Shown piece after piece: positions 35,574 through 45,405 of a stretch of DNA of 64,000 bases. Every line of letters begins with the position of its first letter. Position 1 is the first letter of the stretch. The notes beneath the pieces were generated by a model. The model did no database searches. It was not told the DNA's origin and saw only the letters and a list, made by a program, of their open reading frames with translations. Both the position numbers and the translations under genes were made by a program. Origin of the DNA: Mytilisepta virgata (Eukaryota; Mollusca; Bivalvia; Mytilida; Mytilidae); assembly GCA_028015205.1 (NCBI GenBank), contig CM051517.1, forward strand, positions 12,076,501 to 12,140,500, written 5' to 3'.

Positions 35574-36191
35574 ACTGCAAAATTTCCTTAAAATTAACAA
35601 TTCTGGGAAAAAAACCCGAAAATGGGCTGACTGATTCGTCTGAAAATTTCATAGAAGGTAGATCATGACCTCATAAACATTTTTACTACTTGTCAGTTTT
35701 TTGCTGAAACTGCTTTAGTTTTTGAGATATGAGCAAAAAAGTGGATTTTCACCTATGTTTTATTTTTAGCCATGGCAGCCATGTTTCTCGATGCACAAGA
35801 AAATAAACTTTATACTGCATACCCAAAAGATCTTTCAGCCTAAGTTTTGCTGAAATTGATTCTGTAGTTTCAGAGGAGAGGATTTTTGAGTTTACATAGA
35901 TAACGAAAATAATGTGAAAAATTGTCTTTAAAGGGTAAAAACTCCTATAAGGGGTCAACTGACGATTATGTAGATCTTACTTTGCTAAAAATTTTTGCTG
36001 TTTACAGTTTTTCTTTATAATATTGTATTAGACGGTCAAGTGGTCCCATGGCTACCGATTCTATTGTCCCCTCAATTAAGATTCTGTAGGATGGTTGGGG
36101 TTGTAATAATAATAAAGTCAATACAAAAAGTAACGTGTTTTCTTTCTTTCTTTCTTTTAGTTATCATCATAAACAAGTATTAAACCATAAT

Positions 36192-37418
36192 AACAAGAGA
36201 GCTGTCTGAGTGACAGCAAACCGACTTTTCCTTCTATTTCATTTTTACTGAGTAACTTTTCTCAAACAAAGAAGTCAAGGGTCAAGGTCAGATGTCTACA
36301 TCTTTAGTACACGACACATCATCTTGAGGTACACTACTCACACATCAAAGATCTAAGATCTAGGTTTTAAGACAAAAAAGTTACAGGGTAGACACGATTA
36401 GCAATTCATTGACCTTGAGGTCAAAGTTCAAGGTCAACATCCTGTGGATTAAACCTATGTACACAACATATATTCAAGGCCTAGGTCTTAAGGCAAAAAA
36501 GTTATAAAAATGACCAATTTATTGACCTTGAGGTCAAGGGTCAAGGTCAATATCCTTGGAATGTGAAACGTCTCCAGGTAACCTACCCACACAGATCCAC
36601 GGCCTAGGTTCTTAGATAAAAAAGTTACAAAAATTACATATTTATTGACCTTGAGGTCAATGGTCAAGGTCAATATTCTTGGTACACGACGCATCATCTT
36701 GAGATAACCTACCAGACACAAAAAATCCAAGGCCAAGGTCTTTAGACAAAAAAGTTACAGGCCGACACGAAGATGAACTAAAATGACCTATTTATTCACC
36801 CTAAGGTCAAGGTCATAGGTCAAAATTTTGAAACATGACACATGTCTTGAGGTGACATATCCACATGCCATAGATCTATGGTCTAGGTCTTAAGACAAGA
36901 AAATTATAGGCCTTACACGATTGGCAGCTGCCCAAAAATGACCTATTTATTGACCTTGAGGTCAACGGTCAAGGTCAATATTATTGGTTCGTGACACATC
37001 ATCTTGGGATAACCTGCCTACTTGTACACACCAAAAATCCAAGGCCTAGGTCTTTAGACAAAACAGTTACAGGCCGGACATAAAGATGATCTAAAATGAC
37101 CAGGTCTTTAGACAAAACAGTTACAGGCCGGACACAAAGACGATCTAAAATGACCAGGTCTTTAGACAAAACAGTAACAGGCCGGACACAAAGATGATCT
37201 AAAATGACCTATTTATTTACCCTATTGTCAAGGGTCAAGGTCATAGGTCAACATTTTTGGAACATGAGACATCACTTGAGGTGACATATTCACATGCCAT
37301 AGATCTACGGTCTAGGTCTGAAGACAAGAAAGTTATAGGCCGGACATGATTGGCGGCCGCCCATCCGACTTCACCAATTCAATTACCGGATTTTTCCAGA
37401 GGAAAACCCGGTTAAAAA
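36192..37418 (+). mobile_element. family D element, second copy with a different core
   Basis: AACAAGAG with hairpin GCTGTCTGAGTGACAGC (36201-36217) and AACCGACTTTTCC (36219-36231) opens the element. It ends GGCGGCCGCCCATCCGAC, then a hairpin (37385-37412, ACCGGATTTTTCC/GGAAAACCCGGT) and AAAAA. The core is not the 161 bp array of the first copy. It is 6-7 units of about 130-150 bp built on GACCTATTTATTGACCTTGAG, GTCAAGGTCA and CCAAGGCCTAGGTCTTTAGA. A 56 bp subunit (GACCAGGTCTTTAGACAAAA...) is triplicated at 37055-37200. Confidence 0.55.
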
Positions 37419-37432
37419 CCTTAGTTTATAAA

Positions 37433-40416
37433 AACAAGAGGCTCAGAGGGCTGAGCCTGTATCACTCACCTGGGAGTCACAAATTTTTGATTTGATTTGA
37501 TGGACTAGATTGATTTCTCGAATGTTACATAGACCTTCCATAGATGCTTCATACCAAGTATAAGTTCATTTGGCCAAACAGTTTCAGAGGAGAATAATTT
37601 AACAAGAGTGGACACACAAAAATGTCTCGCCTGTCATGTATTTCTAATGAAAGTAAATGCTATCAGACATATTGCATACAGTATTCGAAAAACAGGCCAA
37701 AACACAAAAACTTAACTATAACCACTGAACCATGAAAATGAGGTCAAGGTCAGATGACACCTGCCAGTTGGACATGTACACCTTACAGTCCTTACATACA
37801 CCAAATATAGTAGACCTATTGCATACAGTATTCGAAAAACAGGTCAAAACACAAAAACTTAACTATAACCACTGAACCATGAAAATGAGGTCAAGGTCAG
37901 ATGACACCTGCCAGTTGGACATGTACACCTTACAGTCCTTACATACACCAAATATAGTAGACCTATTGCATACAGTATTCGAAAAACATGTCAAAACACA
38001 AAAACTTAACTATAACCACTGAACCATGAAAATGAGGTCAAGGTTAGATGACACCTACCAGTTGGACATGTACACCTTACAATCCTTCCATACACCAAAT
38101 ATAGTAGACCTAGTGCATACAGTATTCGAAAAACAGGCCAAAACACAAAAACTTAACTATAAACACTGAACCATGAAAATGAGGTCAAGGTTAGATGACA
38201 CCTGCCAGTTGGACATGTACACCTTACAATCCTTACATACACCAAATATAGTAGACCTATTGCATACAGTATTCGAAAAACAGCACAAAACACAAAAACT
38301 TAACTATAACCACTGAACCATGAAAATGAGGTCAAGGTTAGATGACACCTGCCAGCTGGACATGTACAACTTACAATCCTTCCATACACCAAATATACTA
38401 GACCTATTGCTTATAATATCCAAGATATGGACTTGACCACCAAAACCAAAATTTTTTTTTCAAGTAGTCACTGAACCATGGAAATGAGGTCAAGGACAAT
38501 GTACATATGACAGACAGAAACTTCGTAACATAAGGCATCTATATACATAGTATAAAGTATCCAGGTCTTCCACCTGCTAAAATATAAAGCTTTTAAGAAG
38601 TGAGTTAACGCCGCCGCCGGATCACTATCCCTATGTCGAGCTTTCTGCGACTAAAGTCGCAGGCTCGACAAAAATTTGACCAATGATAACATAAAGCTTC
38701 TGGTGGCCATTTTGTTTCACAGACTATGATAATTTATGCAAATTTTGTAATGGACCTTTCATAGATGCTCCATACCACAAGTCAGTTCATTTGGCTTTAC
38801 AGTTTCAGAGTAGAAGTTTTAAATTTGGACCAATCAGAACATGTAAATGCTAATGGCGACCATTTCGTTTCACAGACCGGGATGATTTATGCAAACTTTG
38901 TAAAGGACCTTCCATAGATGCTCCATACCAAAAATCAGTTTATTCGGCTTTATGGTTTCAGAGGAGAAGTTTTAAATTCGGACCAATCAGAACATGTAAA
39001 TGCTAATGGCCCTCATTTTATTTCACGGACCGGGATGATTTATGCAAACTTTGCAAAGGACCTTCCATAGATGCTCCATACCAAATATCAGTTCATTTGG
39101 CTTTACAGTTTCAGAGGAGAAGTTTTAAATTTCGACCAATCAGAACATGTAATGCTCATGGCGGCCATTTTGTTTCATGGACCGGGATGATTTATGCAAA
39201 TTTTGTAATGGACCTTTCATAGATGCTCCATACCACAAGTCAGTTCATTTGGCTTTACAGTTTCAGAGGAGATTTTAATTTGGACCAATCAGAACATGTA
39301 AATACTAATGGCCCCCATTTTGTTTCACAGACCGGGATGATTTATGCAAACTTTGTAAAGGACCTTCCATAGATGCTCCATACCAAAAATCAGTTTATTC
39401 GGCTTCACGGTTTCAGAGGAGAAGTTTTAGATTTGGACCAATCAGAACATGAAAATGCTAAATGGCGGCCATTTTGTTTCACCGACCAGGATGATTTATT
39501 CAAACTTTGTAAAGGACCTTCCATAGATGCTCCATACCAAAAATCAGTTCATTTGGCTTTATGGTTTCAGAGGAGAAGTTTTAAATTCGGACCAATCAGA
39601 ACATGTAAATGCTAATGGCCCTCATTTTATTTCACGGACCGGGATGATTTATTCAAACTTTGCAAAGGACCTTCCATAGATGCTCCATACCAAAAATCAG
39701 TTCATTTGGCTTTACAGTTTCAGAGGAGAAGAAGTTTTAAATTTCGACCAATCAGAACATGTAATGGTCATGGCGGCCATTTTGTTTCATGGACAAGGAT
39801 GATTTATGCAAACTTTGTAAAGGACCTTCCATTGATGCCTCGTACCAAAAATCAGTTTATTTGGCTTCACGGTTTCAGAGTAGAAGAAGTTTTAGATTTG
39901 GACCAATCAGAACATGAAAATGCTAATGGCGGCCATTTTGTTTCACCAACCAGGATGATTTATTCAAATTTTGTTAAGCACTTTCCATAGATGCTCCATA
40001 CCAAAAATCAGTTCATTTGGCTTTACGGTTTCAGAGGAGAAGTTTTAAATTTCGACCAATCAGAACATGTAAATGCTAATGGCAGCCATTTTGTTTCACA
40101 GACCGGGATGATTTATGCAAACTTTGTAAAGGACCTTCCATTGATGCCTCGTACCAAAAATCAGTTTATTTGGCTTCACGGTTTCAGAGTAGAAGTTTTA
40201 GATTTGGACCAATCAGAACATGTAAATGCTAATGGTGGCCATTTTGTTTCACCGACCCGAATGATTTATGCAAACTTTGTAAAGGACCTTCCATAGAAGC
40301 TTCAGGCCAAGTTTCAGTTTAATAACTCCAGGGGTTTCAGAGAAGATAAAAATGTAAAGGTTACAGACAAACGACGGACGTCAAGTGATGGCAAAAGCTC
40401 ATATGGAGCTAAAAAA
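37433..40416 (+). mobile_element. family A-type element with 155 bp array, interrupted by family C
   Basis: AACAAG with hairpin (arms AGGCTCAG and CTGAGCCT, 37439-37458) and ACTCACCTG (37463-37471) opens the element. The family C element 37601-38674 interrupts the start. The body (38680-40330) is about ten units of 150-157 bp (GGACCAATCAGAACATGTAA, GGCGGCCATTTTGTTTCA, GATTTATGCAAACTTTG). It ends with CGACGGACGTCAAGTGATGG and a reduced hairpin AGCTCATATGGAGCT, then AAAAAA. Reading frames in the array are repeat-derived. Confidence 0.55.
37601..38674 (+). mobile_element. family C element with five 147 bp units
   Basis: AACAAGAGTGGACACAC opens the element, with TGTCTCGCCTG at 37623-37633. Five direct units of 147 bp (GTATTCGAAAAACAGGCC, CCATGAAAATGAGGTCAAGG, ACCAAATATAGTAGACCTA) follow, then GCCGCCGCC, the terminal hairpin at 38634-38670 (TGTCGAGC/GCTCGACA with inner TGCGACT/AGTCGCA) and AAAA. 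Compared with the two-unit copy at 5657-6420, the ends are conserved and only the unit number differs. Confidence 0.65.
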
Positions 40417-41640
40417 CCAAAGTATAATTATTTTCTTCTATCAGCTATGGCGGGGCATCATTGTGGTGGGATATCTCATCCTCTATTGGAATTAATCTTT
40501 AGCTGCTTCCATCAAAGCTTTATTGTAAAATAACTAGAATTTGATGATCTGTTCAAAACTGTTAACTTAAGACTTAAAATATCGTTATGATGTAAGTGGA
40601 AATAGAAAATTCGCCATGACTACTCTGTTTGGCTCTCTCTAAATTTTCTTTAGACTTCTCATTTTTCCGCCAACTTCTATCGTTATTTTTACCTATAGAA
40701 AATTCAGATCAAATTTAAGGAATACCGGTAAATAATGTAATAGAAAGGTACCTAATTCTGACTTAAAATCCTTTTATGAGTGTGAAATTTAGTAATAAAG
40801 ACAGCTTCTGGTTATAACTTTTGGATTTGGATTTGGTGATGCTGGTACGACAGCGATATGCCATCATGCCTCAACTTCCCACCTTATATAGCCCCTGAAA
40901 CTGGCCGACAAATCCCTACTTGCCAAAGAGCCCTTCACTTTTGGCTATAATTGCGTTTTGTTACATATAACTGTTGCCGGCCAGGAATAAAAATTAAGGT
41001 TAAAACATTGAAATTTCCTGCTTAAAAACTTTACATACGTGTGACTGACAAATTACGTGTGACCCTGTTACTAGGTCATCACTGACACAAATCAGTATTA
41101 ATACGCCGGAATTTAAATCCATATAGTACGTTAAAATATAAATAAACTACTCAATATCTTGAAGCAAAAATATAATTCTGGAAAGCCAACAACTTTAATA
41201 ATGAATTAAAAATAATATTTTCTTCTGAAAAAGTCCAAAATAACTAATTTCCGGTGACTTCCAACATGGTTGTAAATAGAAAGTAGCATGATTTCAGGCA
41301 TCAAATTTTCAAAGATTCTCTTGGAATAACTGGACGCATTTCCATACTATGAAAATTATGGTTACATTGTGACCCTGGCAGAGTAAGCATTACACTAATA
41401 TGTACTAATTTAGCTTAAATCTCATAAAAAACCATCCCAGAAGAGCTCTTCAGTGGTGTATACAAAAGGGGGGGGGGGGGGGGGGGGAGATTGAAATGTG
41501 AAGCATTATCTTCAATAGAAAAGGATTATTATGCTTGTTTGGCAAGAACAAAAATATCTCAGTACTCAATATTCCATTTACATTACGAATTAGATCCTTA
41601 TCTAAAACGAACGAAATAAGGAAAGTTATCTATCAAGACT
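40417..41640. other. unique sequence with a G20 run
   Basis: Nothing recognised apart from a 20-base G homopolymer at 41468-41487 next to a short AT-rich stretch. No reading frame looks coding. The G run may cause sequencing or assembly errors here. Confidence 0.4.
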
Positions 41641-42090
41641 TGGACAGGCTATTTGTTACACCCAGAACAATAAAATTTCATGATAGGTAGATCTTGACCT
41701 GATGAACATTTTTACCCCATGTTAGTATTGCTCTAAATGCTTTAGTTTTTGAGATATAAGCCAAAAACTGCAAAATTTCCTTAAAATTAACAATTCAGGG
41801 GCAATAACCCAACAAAAGGTTGATTGATTCGTCTGAAATTTCATGGCAGATAGATCGTAACCCGATGAACATTTTTAACCCAAGTCAGTTTTGCTCTAAA
41901 TGCTTTAGCTTTTGAGATGTAAGCCAAAAACTTCAGTTTACCCCTATGTTCTATTTTTAGCCATGGTGGCCATGTATCTCGACGGACAATAAAATAAAAC
42001 ACGAACTTTATTCTAGATTTCAGACTAAGTATGGCTGTAATTGGTTCAGTGGTTTCAGGAGAAGATCTTTTAGGACAGGTGAGCTAAAAA
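41641..42090 (+). repeat. family A fragments with GGTGAGCTAAAAA end
   Basis: Core blocks (AGATCTTGACCTGATGAACA, CAATTCAGGGGCAATAACCC, CCTATGTTCTATTTTTAGCC) end at TTTTAGGACAGGTGAGCTAA followed by AAAAA. The left hairpin arm and the GAC tract are deleted. The part from 41786 is copied in the 3,620 bp duplication. A second decayed end (GACGGACGACGATGG...CAGGTGAGCTAAAAA) is at 43027-43062. Confidence 0.5.
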
Positions 42091-45000
42091 AATTCTCCTC
42101 TAAAACAGCATAGCCAAATGAACTGAAATGCACTATGAAGCATCTATGAAGTACCTTTAAAAGTTTGCATATATTTAAAGCAGAGGACCAAAATGGCTGT
42201 GAGAACAAATCCTATTTGTCATCGACATTGGTCAACTTTAAAAAATGAACTGAAACTTGGTAAGAAGCATTTATGGAAGGAACTTTATAAATTTTGCACG
42301 CTTCAACATACGACCAGAGGTAAAATCTACACAAAAAGTAAAAACTTTTATAAAATTGATATTTTTCCTCGGTTACACAACTAATGGCCGGGACATACTT
42401 GTAAGGATGCTTTCTTAGCAGCTATTATTTCAATCTTTATCTCATAAAACTGTGTGATAAAGTAGAGAAATTACCAAAACACGGGAAATCAGAAAAATAT
42501 TTTAATCCTACCCAGTCAGACTATCCTGTCTTTCTGTTCTTTCCATGTTTGTGTTTTGTGCTCTTTTATGCTATTTTTTTCCCCAATGGTCAGTCAATTA
42601 GTCCTCTCCTGTTGGCAAGAGTGATCTTTCCTGACAGAAGGTGTCTTGTTTTCAACGTAAAGGACAAAAATTACTTACAATTTTTTTCTGAAATTATTGT
42701 ATTTCGGAAGGCCTTCATCAGACACCAAAAAATGTGAAAAGATATATCCTAAAACATATCACTTTTGTTTATGTAGGATATTGTTAGAAAAAAAAAATTT
42801 ACAGGAAAATGGCAATTTGTACATTGATATATATGGAAGACACCTTCACCAAAGAGCAGATAACTCTAAGTAACTCACACGTACAAAATATATAAAATAG
42901 ATGTCATTTTTACGCCATGTCAAAACTTCAGATTCAGTTTATAAACTAGATACCCTAAGGAACATTCACTTAAGTTTTGAAGTATTTGGCCCAGTAGTTT
43001 CTGAGGTGAAGATCCTTGAAATAGCACGACGGACGACGATGGAGGCCAGGTGAGCTAAAAACCAGTATTACATTAAAGAAAATTGTAACATTACAATTGG
43101 GTTCTTATGCAGCAAAGACATAAACCCCACAATAAAGTTTTGGTATAGTATGAGCATGATAATACAACATGTTTAAATAAAATGGGGGGCCTTATGTGCC
43201 TTTTCTCTTTAAAAACCTCATACTGGACCATAAATGTACGACCTACCTGCAAAAGGTCACGTAAATGGTTTCCTCCAAGTCACAACCGGAAATTCCTCTA
43301 AACTTTTTTCTTCCACAGCATTTGGCTGTGACTTAGAGCAATTGGTGGCCGTGGTTGAATAAAAACATGTTTTGTTTGGAAAAAAATAAATGCATCATCT
43401 TCTCTTGGTTTAAGAAAAAAAAAGAATAAAATGATGAGGCCACATTTAAAAATATGTTTCCCCTCTCCCGACCCTACATTTCAGAGGAGGGTAGGTAGGT
43501 CAAAAGATTTTTATTTAACATTATTTTATATTATTGTTAATTTCCAAGACCATGTAAAAGACCTTATGCTTCCCTGCTAAGTCCAGCATGACATCAAAAT
43601 TACATGTAAAGTTTGAAAGCTTCATAAACTTTTTTGATTTAGATTGAATCAAAATGAATTTAAAAAAATTCTGGTCACCGTAAAGCACAAATCGGGTCCT
43701 GGATTGACCCAAAAATTTATCCGGAAATAAAAATAAATGCTACAAAAAAAAAAAACAGAATGAAATCTTGTGTTGGCAGGTTTTCAAGTAGTCGGGCGAG
43801 GAGAAACAATGTTTATACTGGCCTGATCTTTCGTTTAAAGAAACACCAATTCTTTAATTCTATGACACTTTTCCTAATTTCTTGTCACTAATTTTTGTTA
43901 CAAACCATGATTCATCTTCAGTATATACGGTATAAAAACAATAATAAAACTATAATCTATTCTTCGGTATAACTATATACAGTATAAAATATAATAAACA
44001 ATAATCTTTATTTTGTAAAAACTCCAATTTGTATATTTTTTCATTTCTTAAAGCTTTTTCTAATATCATGCTGCTAATTTTTAGGGTTTTGACACTTCTT
44101 GTCACTAATAAGGGCACCATAAAACTATGATAATTGAGATGAACTCATTTGTCTCATTCCATCTTGTTGCTGATATAGTCTAGGTGAGGTTCAACTACAT
44201 TTTGAACCAAATGATAATATAAATATGCAAAAGACCTATTTGAAACTATTATTCTATACCTATTCATAAACCTACACAATCCCTATTCTCCTTGATGTTT
44301 TTCTTAACAAGGAAAGAAGGGAGTCAAAGCACAATGTTTTTGTAAAAAGAAAAAGGTTCCTGCTCTTCACTCCTCACCTACACACTGATAAAATTATAGG
44401 CTTCATGTTGTACAACAGCTTTGTAAGTCATATAATTCAGCTCATATGAATGCATTTCATTCATACACCAGACAAGAGAACATACTTTCTGTTGCAGTTG
44501 ACAGGGCTGACATCACACATTTAACAGTTTTAATTAAGGTAAAGTTTTTGAGCAATTTTTCTATTGTTTTTGGGCTGTAATTGTAATTGTAGAAAAATCC
44601 CATGCAATTAACACAACAAACTACTTATCTGGTCTAGCAAGAAATTGTTATATGTTGTTGGTGAAGTGTGGCTGGTTTAAAAGTTTTCTAAAATGAAACC
44701 AAGTCCCAAAAAAAACTCAAAATTGCAAAAATGGGTCCCTCCTAAAAATCGTAAATTTCAAGGGCAATTGAAGGACAAACCCGTATAGAATAGAATAAAG
44801 ACCGTTTTAGCGTGGTTCACGCATTATATTGAAGTTTCAGACACTGCTGAATCACAAGCCATGTGCAAGTGTCGTACCCAAACCAAGACGATTTTTCATT
44901 ACAAGTTGAAAGTGAACCTCACAAGTCTGCACAAAAATAAGCCGCATGCTTAAAAATAAGGTTTATAATCCTAATGGTCCAAAAAACACGTTTCAATAAT

Positions 45001-45405
45001 ATATAATTGTATATATAAACAAAGAAATGCTCCTCAACTTCGAAAATTTCAAATCTGGGAACAAAGACATTTTTTCAAAGATGGCGGCGAAATCTTTCAT
45101 ACGACATCATCTTATTTTTAAAATAAGCAGTAGTAAGTAGTTATTATTTCAACAAAATAGATCCAAGCTAATACTTAAAAAAGACCGACCTTATCCATTT
45201 CACGTGTTCATTGTGTATAAACAATGAATGTCTCCCAAGCTATTTCAACAACTTTCGACCATGTACATAAATTCCTCTTTGATCACGTGATTACAGTGCA
45301 CACGTCACAGGTGAATTTATTAATGGAAAATCATTTTTATGAAAAATGTCCTTTCGATGCTTATTCAAGTTTAATCCGACGAAGCCACATTTGGCAATGC
45401 AAAAC
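41786..45405. repeat. 3,620 bp tandem duplication, copy 1
   Basis: Every landmark compared recurs exactly 3,620 bp to the right: the G-to-A boundary at ATTAACAATTCAGG, all short reading frames, and the CTATTTTTTTCCCC and homopolymer runs. No difference was noticed by eye. The junction between copies is at ...GCAATGCAAAACATTAACAAT. There the end of copy 1 (AAAACAT) meets the start of copy 2 (ATTAAC), with 2-3 bases of shared sequence. No gene is recognised inside. 42090-43020 and 43070-45400 are otherwise featureless. Confidence 0.85.

Larger units (their letters stand above)
32234..36020 (+). mobile_element. family A element, 3'-truncated, interrupted by family B
   Basis: The start is AACAAG with perfect 5' hairpin AGGCTCCAAAGAGCCT (32240-32255) and GCTCACCTG (32261-32269). 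The core breaks after TTCAAGTTAAAAACCAATAAA and resumes at 35574 with CTGCAAAATTTCCTTAAAAT; uninterrupted copies read CCTAAAACTGCAAAATTTCC. The 3' hairpin is missing and the sequence fades near 36020. Confidence 0.5.

Noticed and set aside
37680..38420. Regularly spaced direct repeats resembling a CRISPR array
   Set aside because: Units are 147 bp of near-identical sequence without unique spacers, in a eukaryotic intron-bearing region. They are a tandem array inside a mobile element.
39373..40296. Plus-strand frames of 80-101 codons (MLHTKNQFIRLHGF...)
   Set aside because: They arise from the 155 bp array in which the frame happens to stay open for two units. The peptide is just the repeated unit, with frequent frame breaks between copies.
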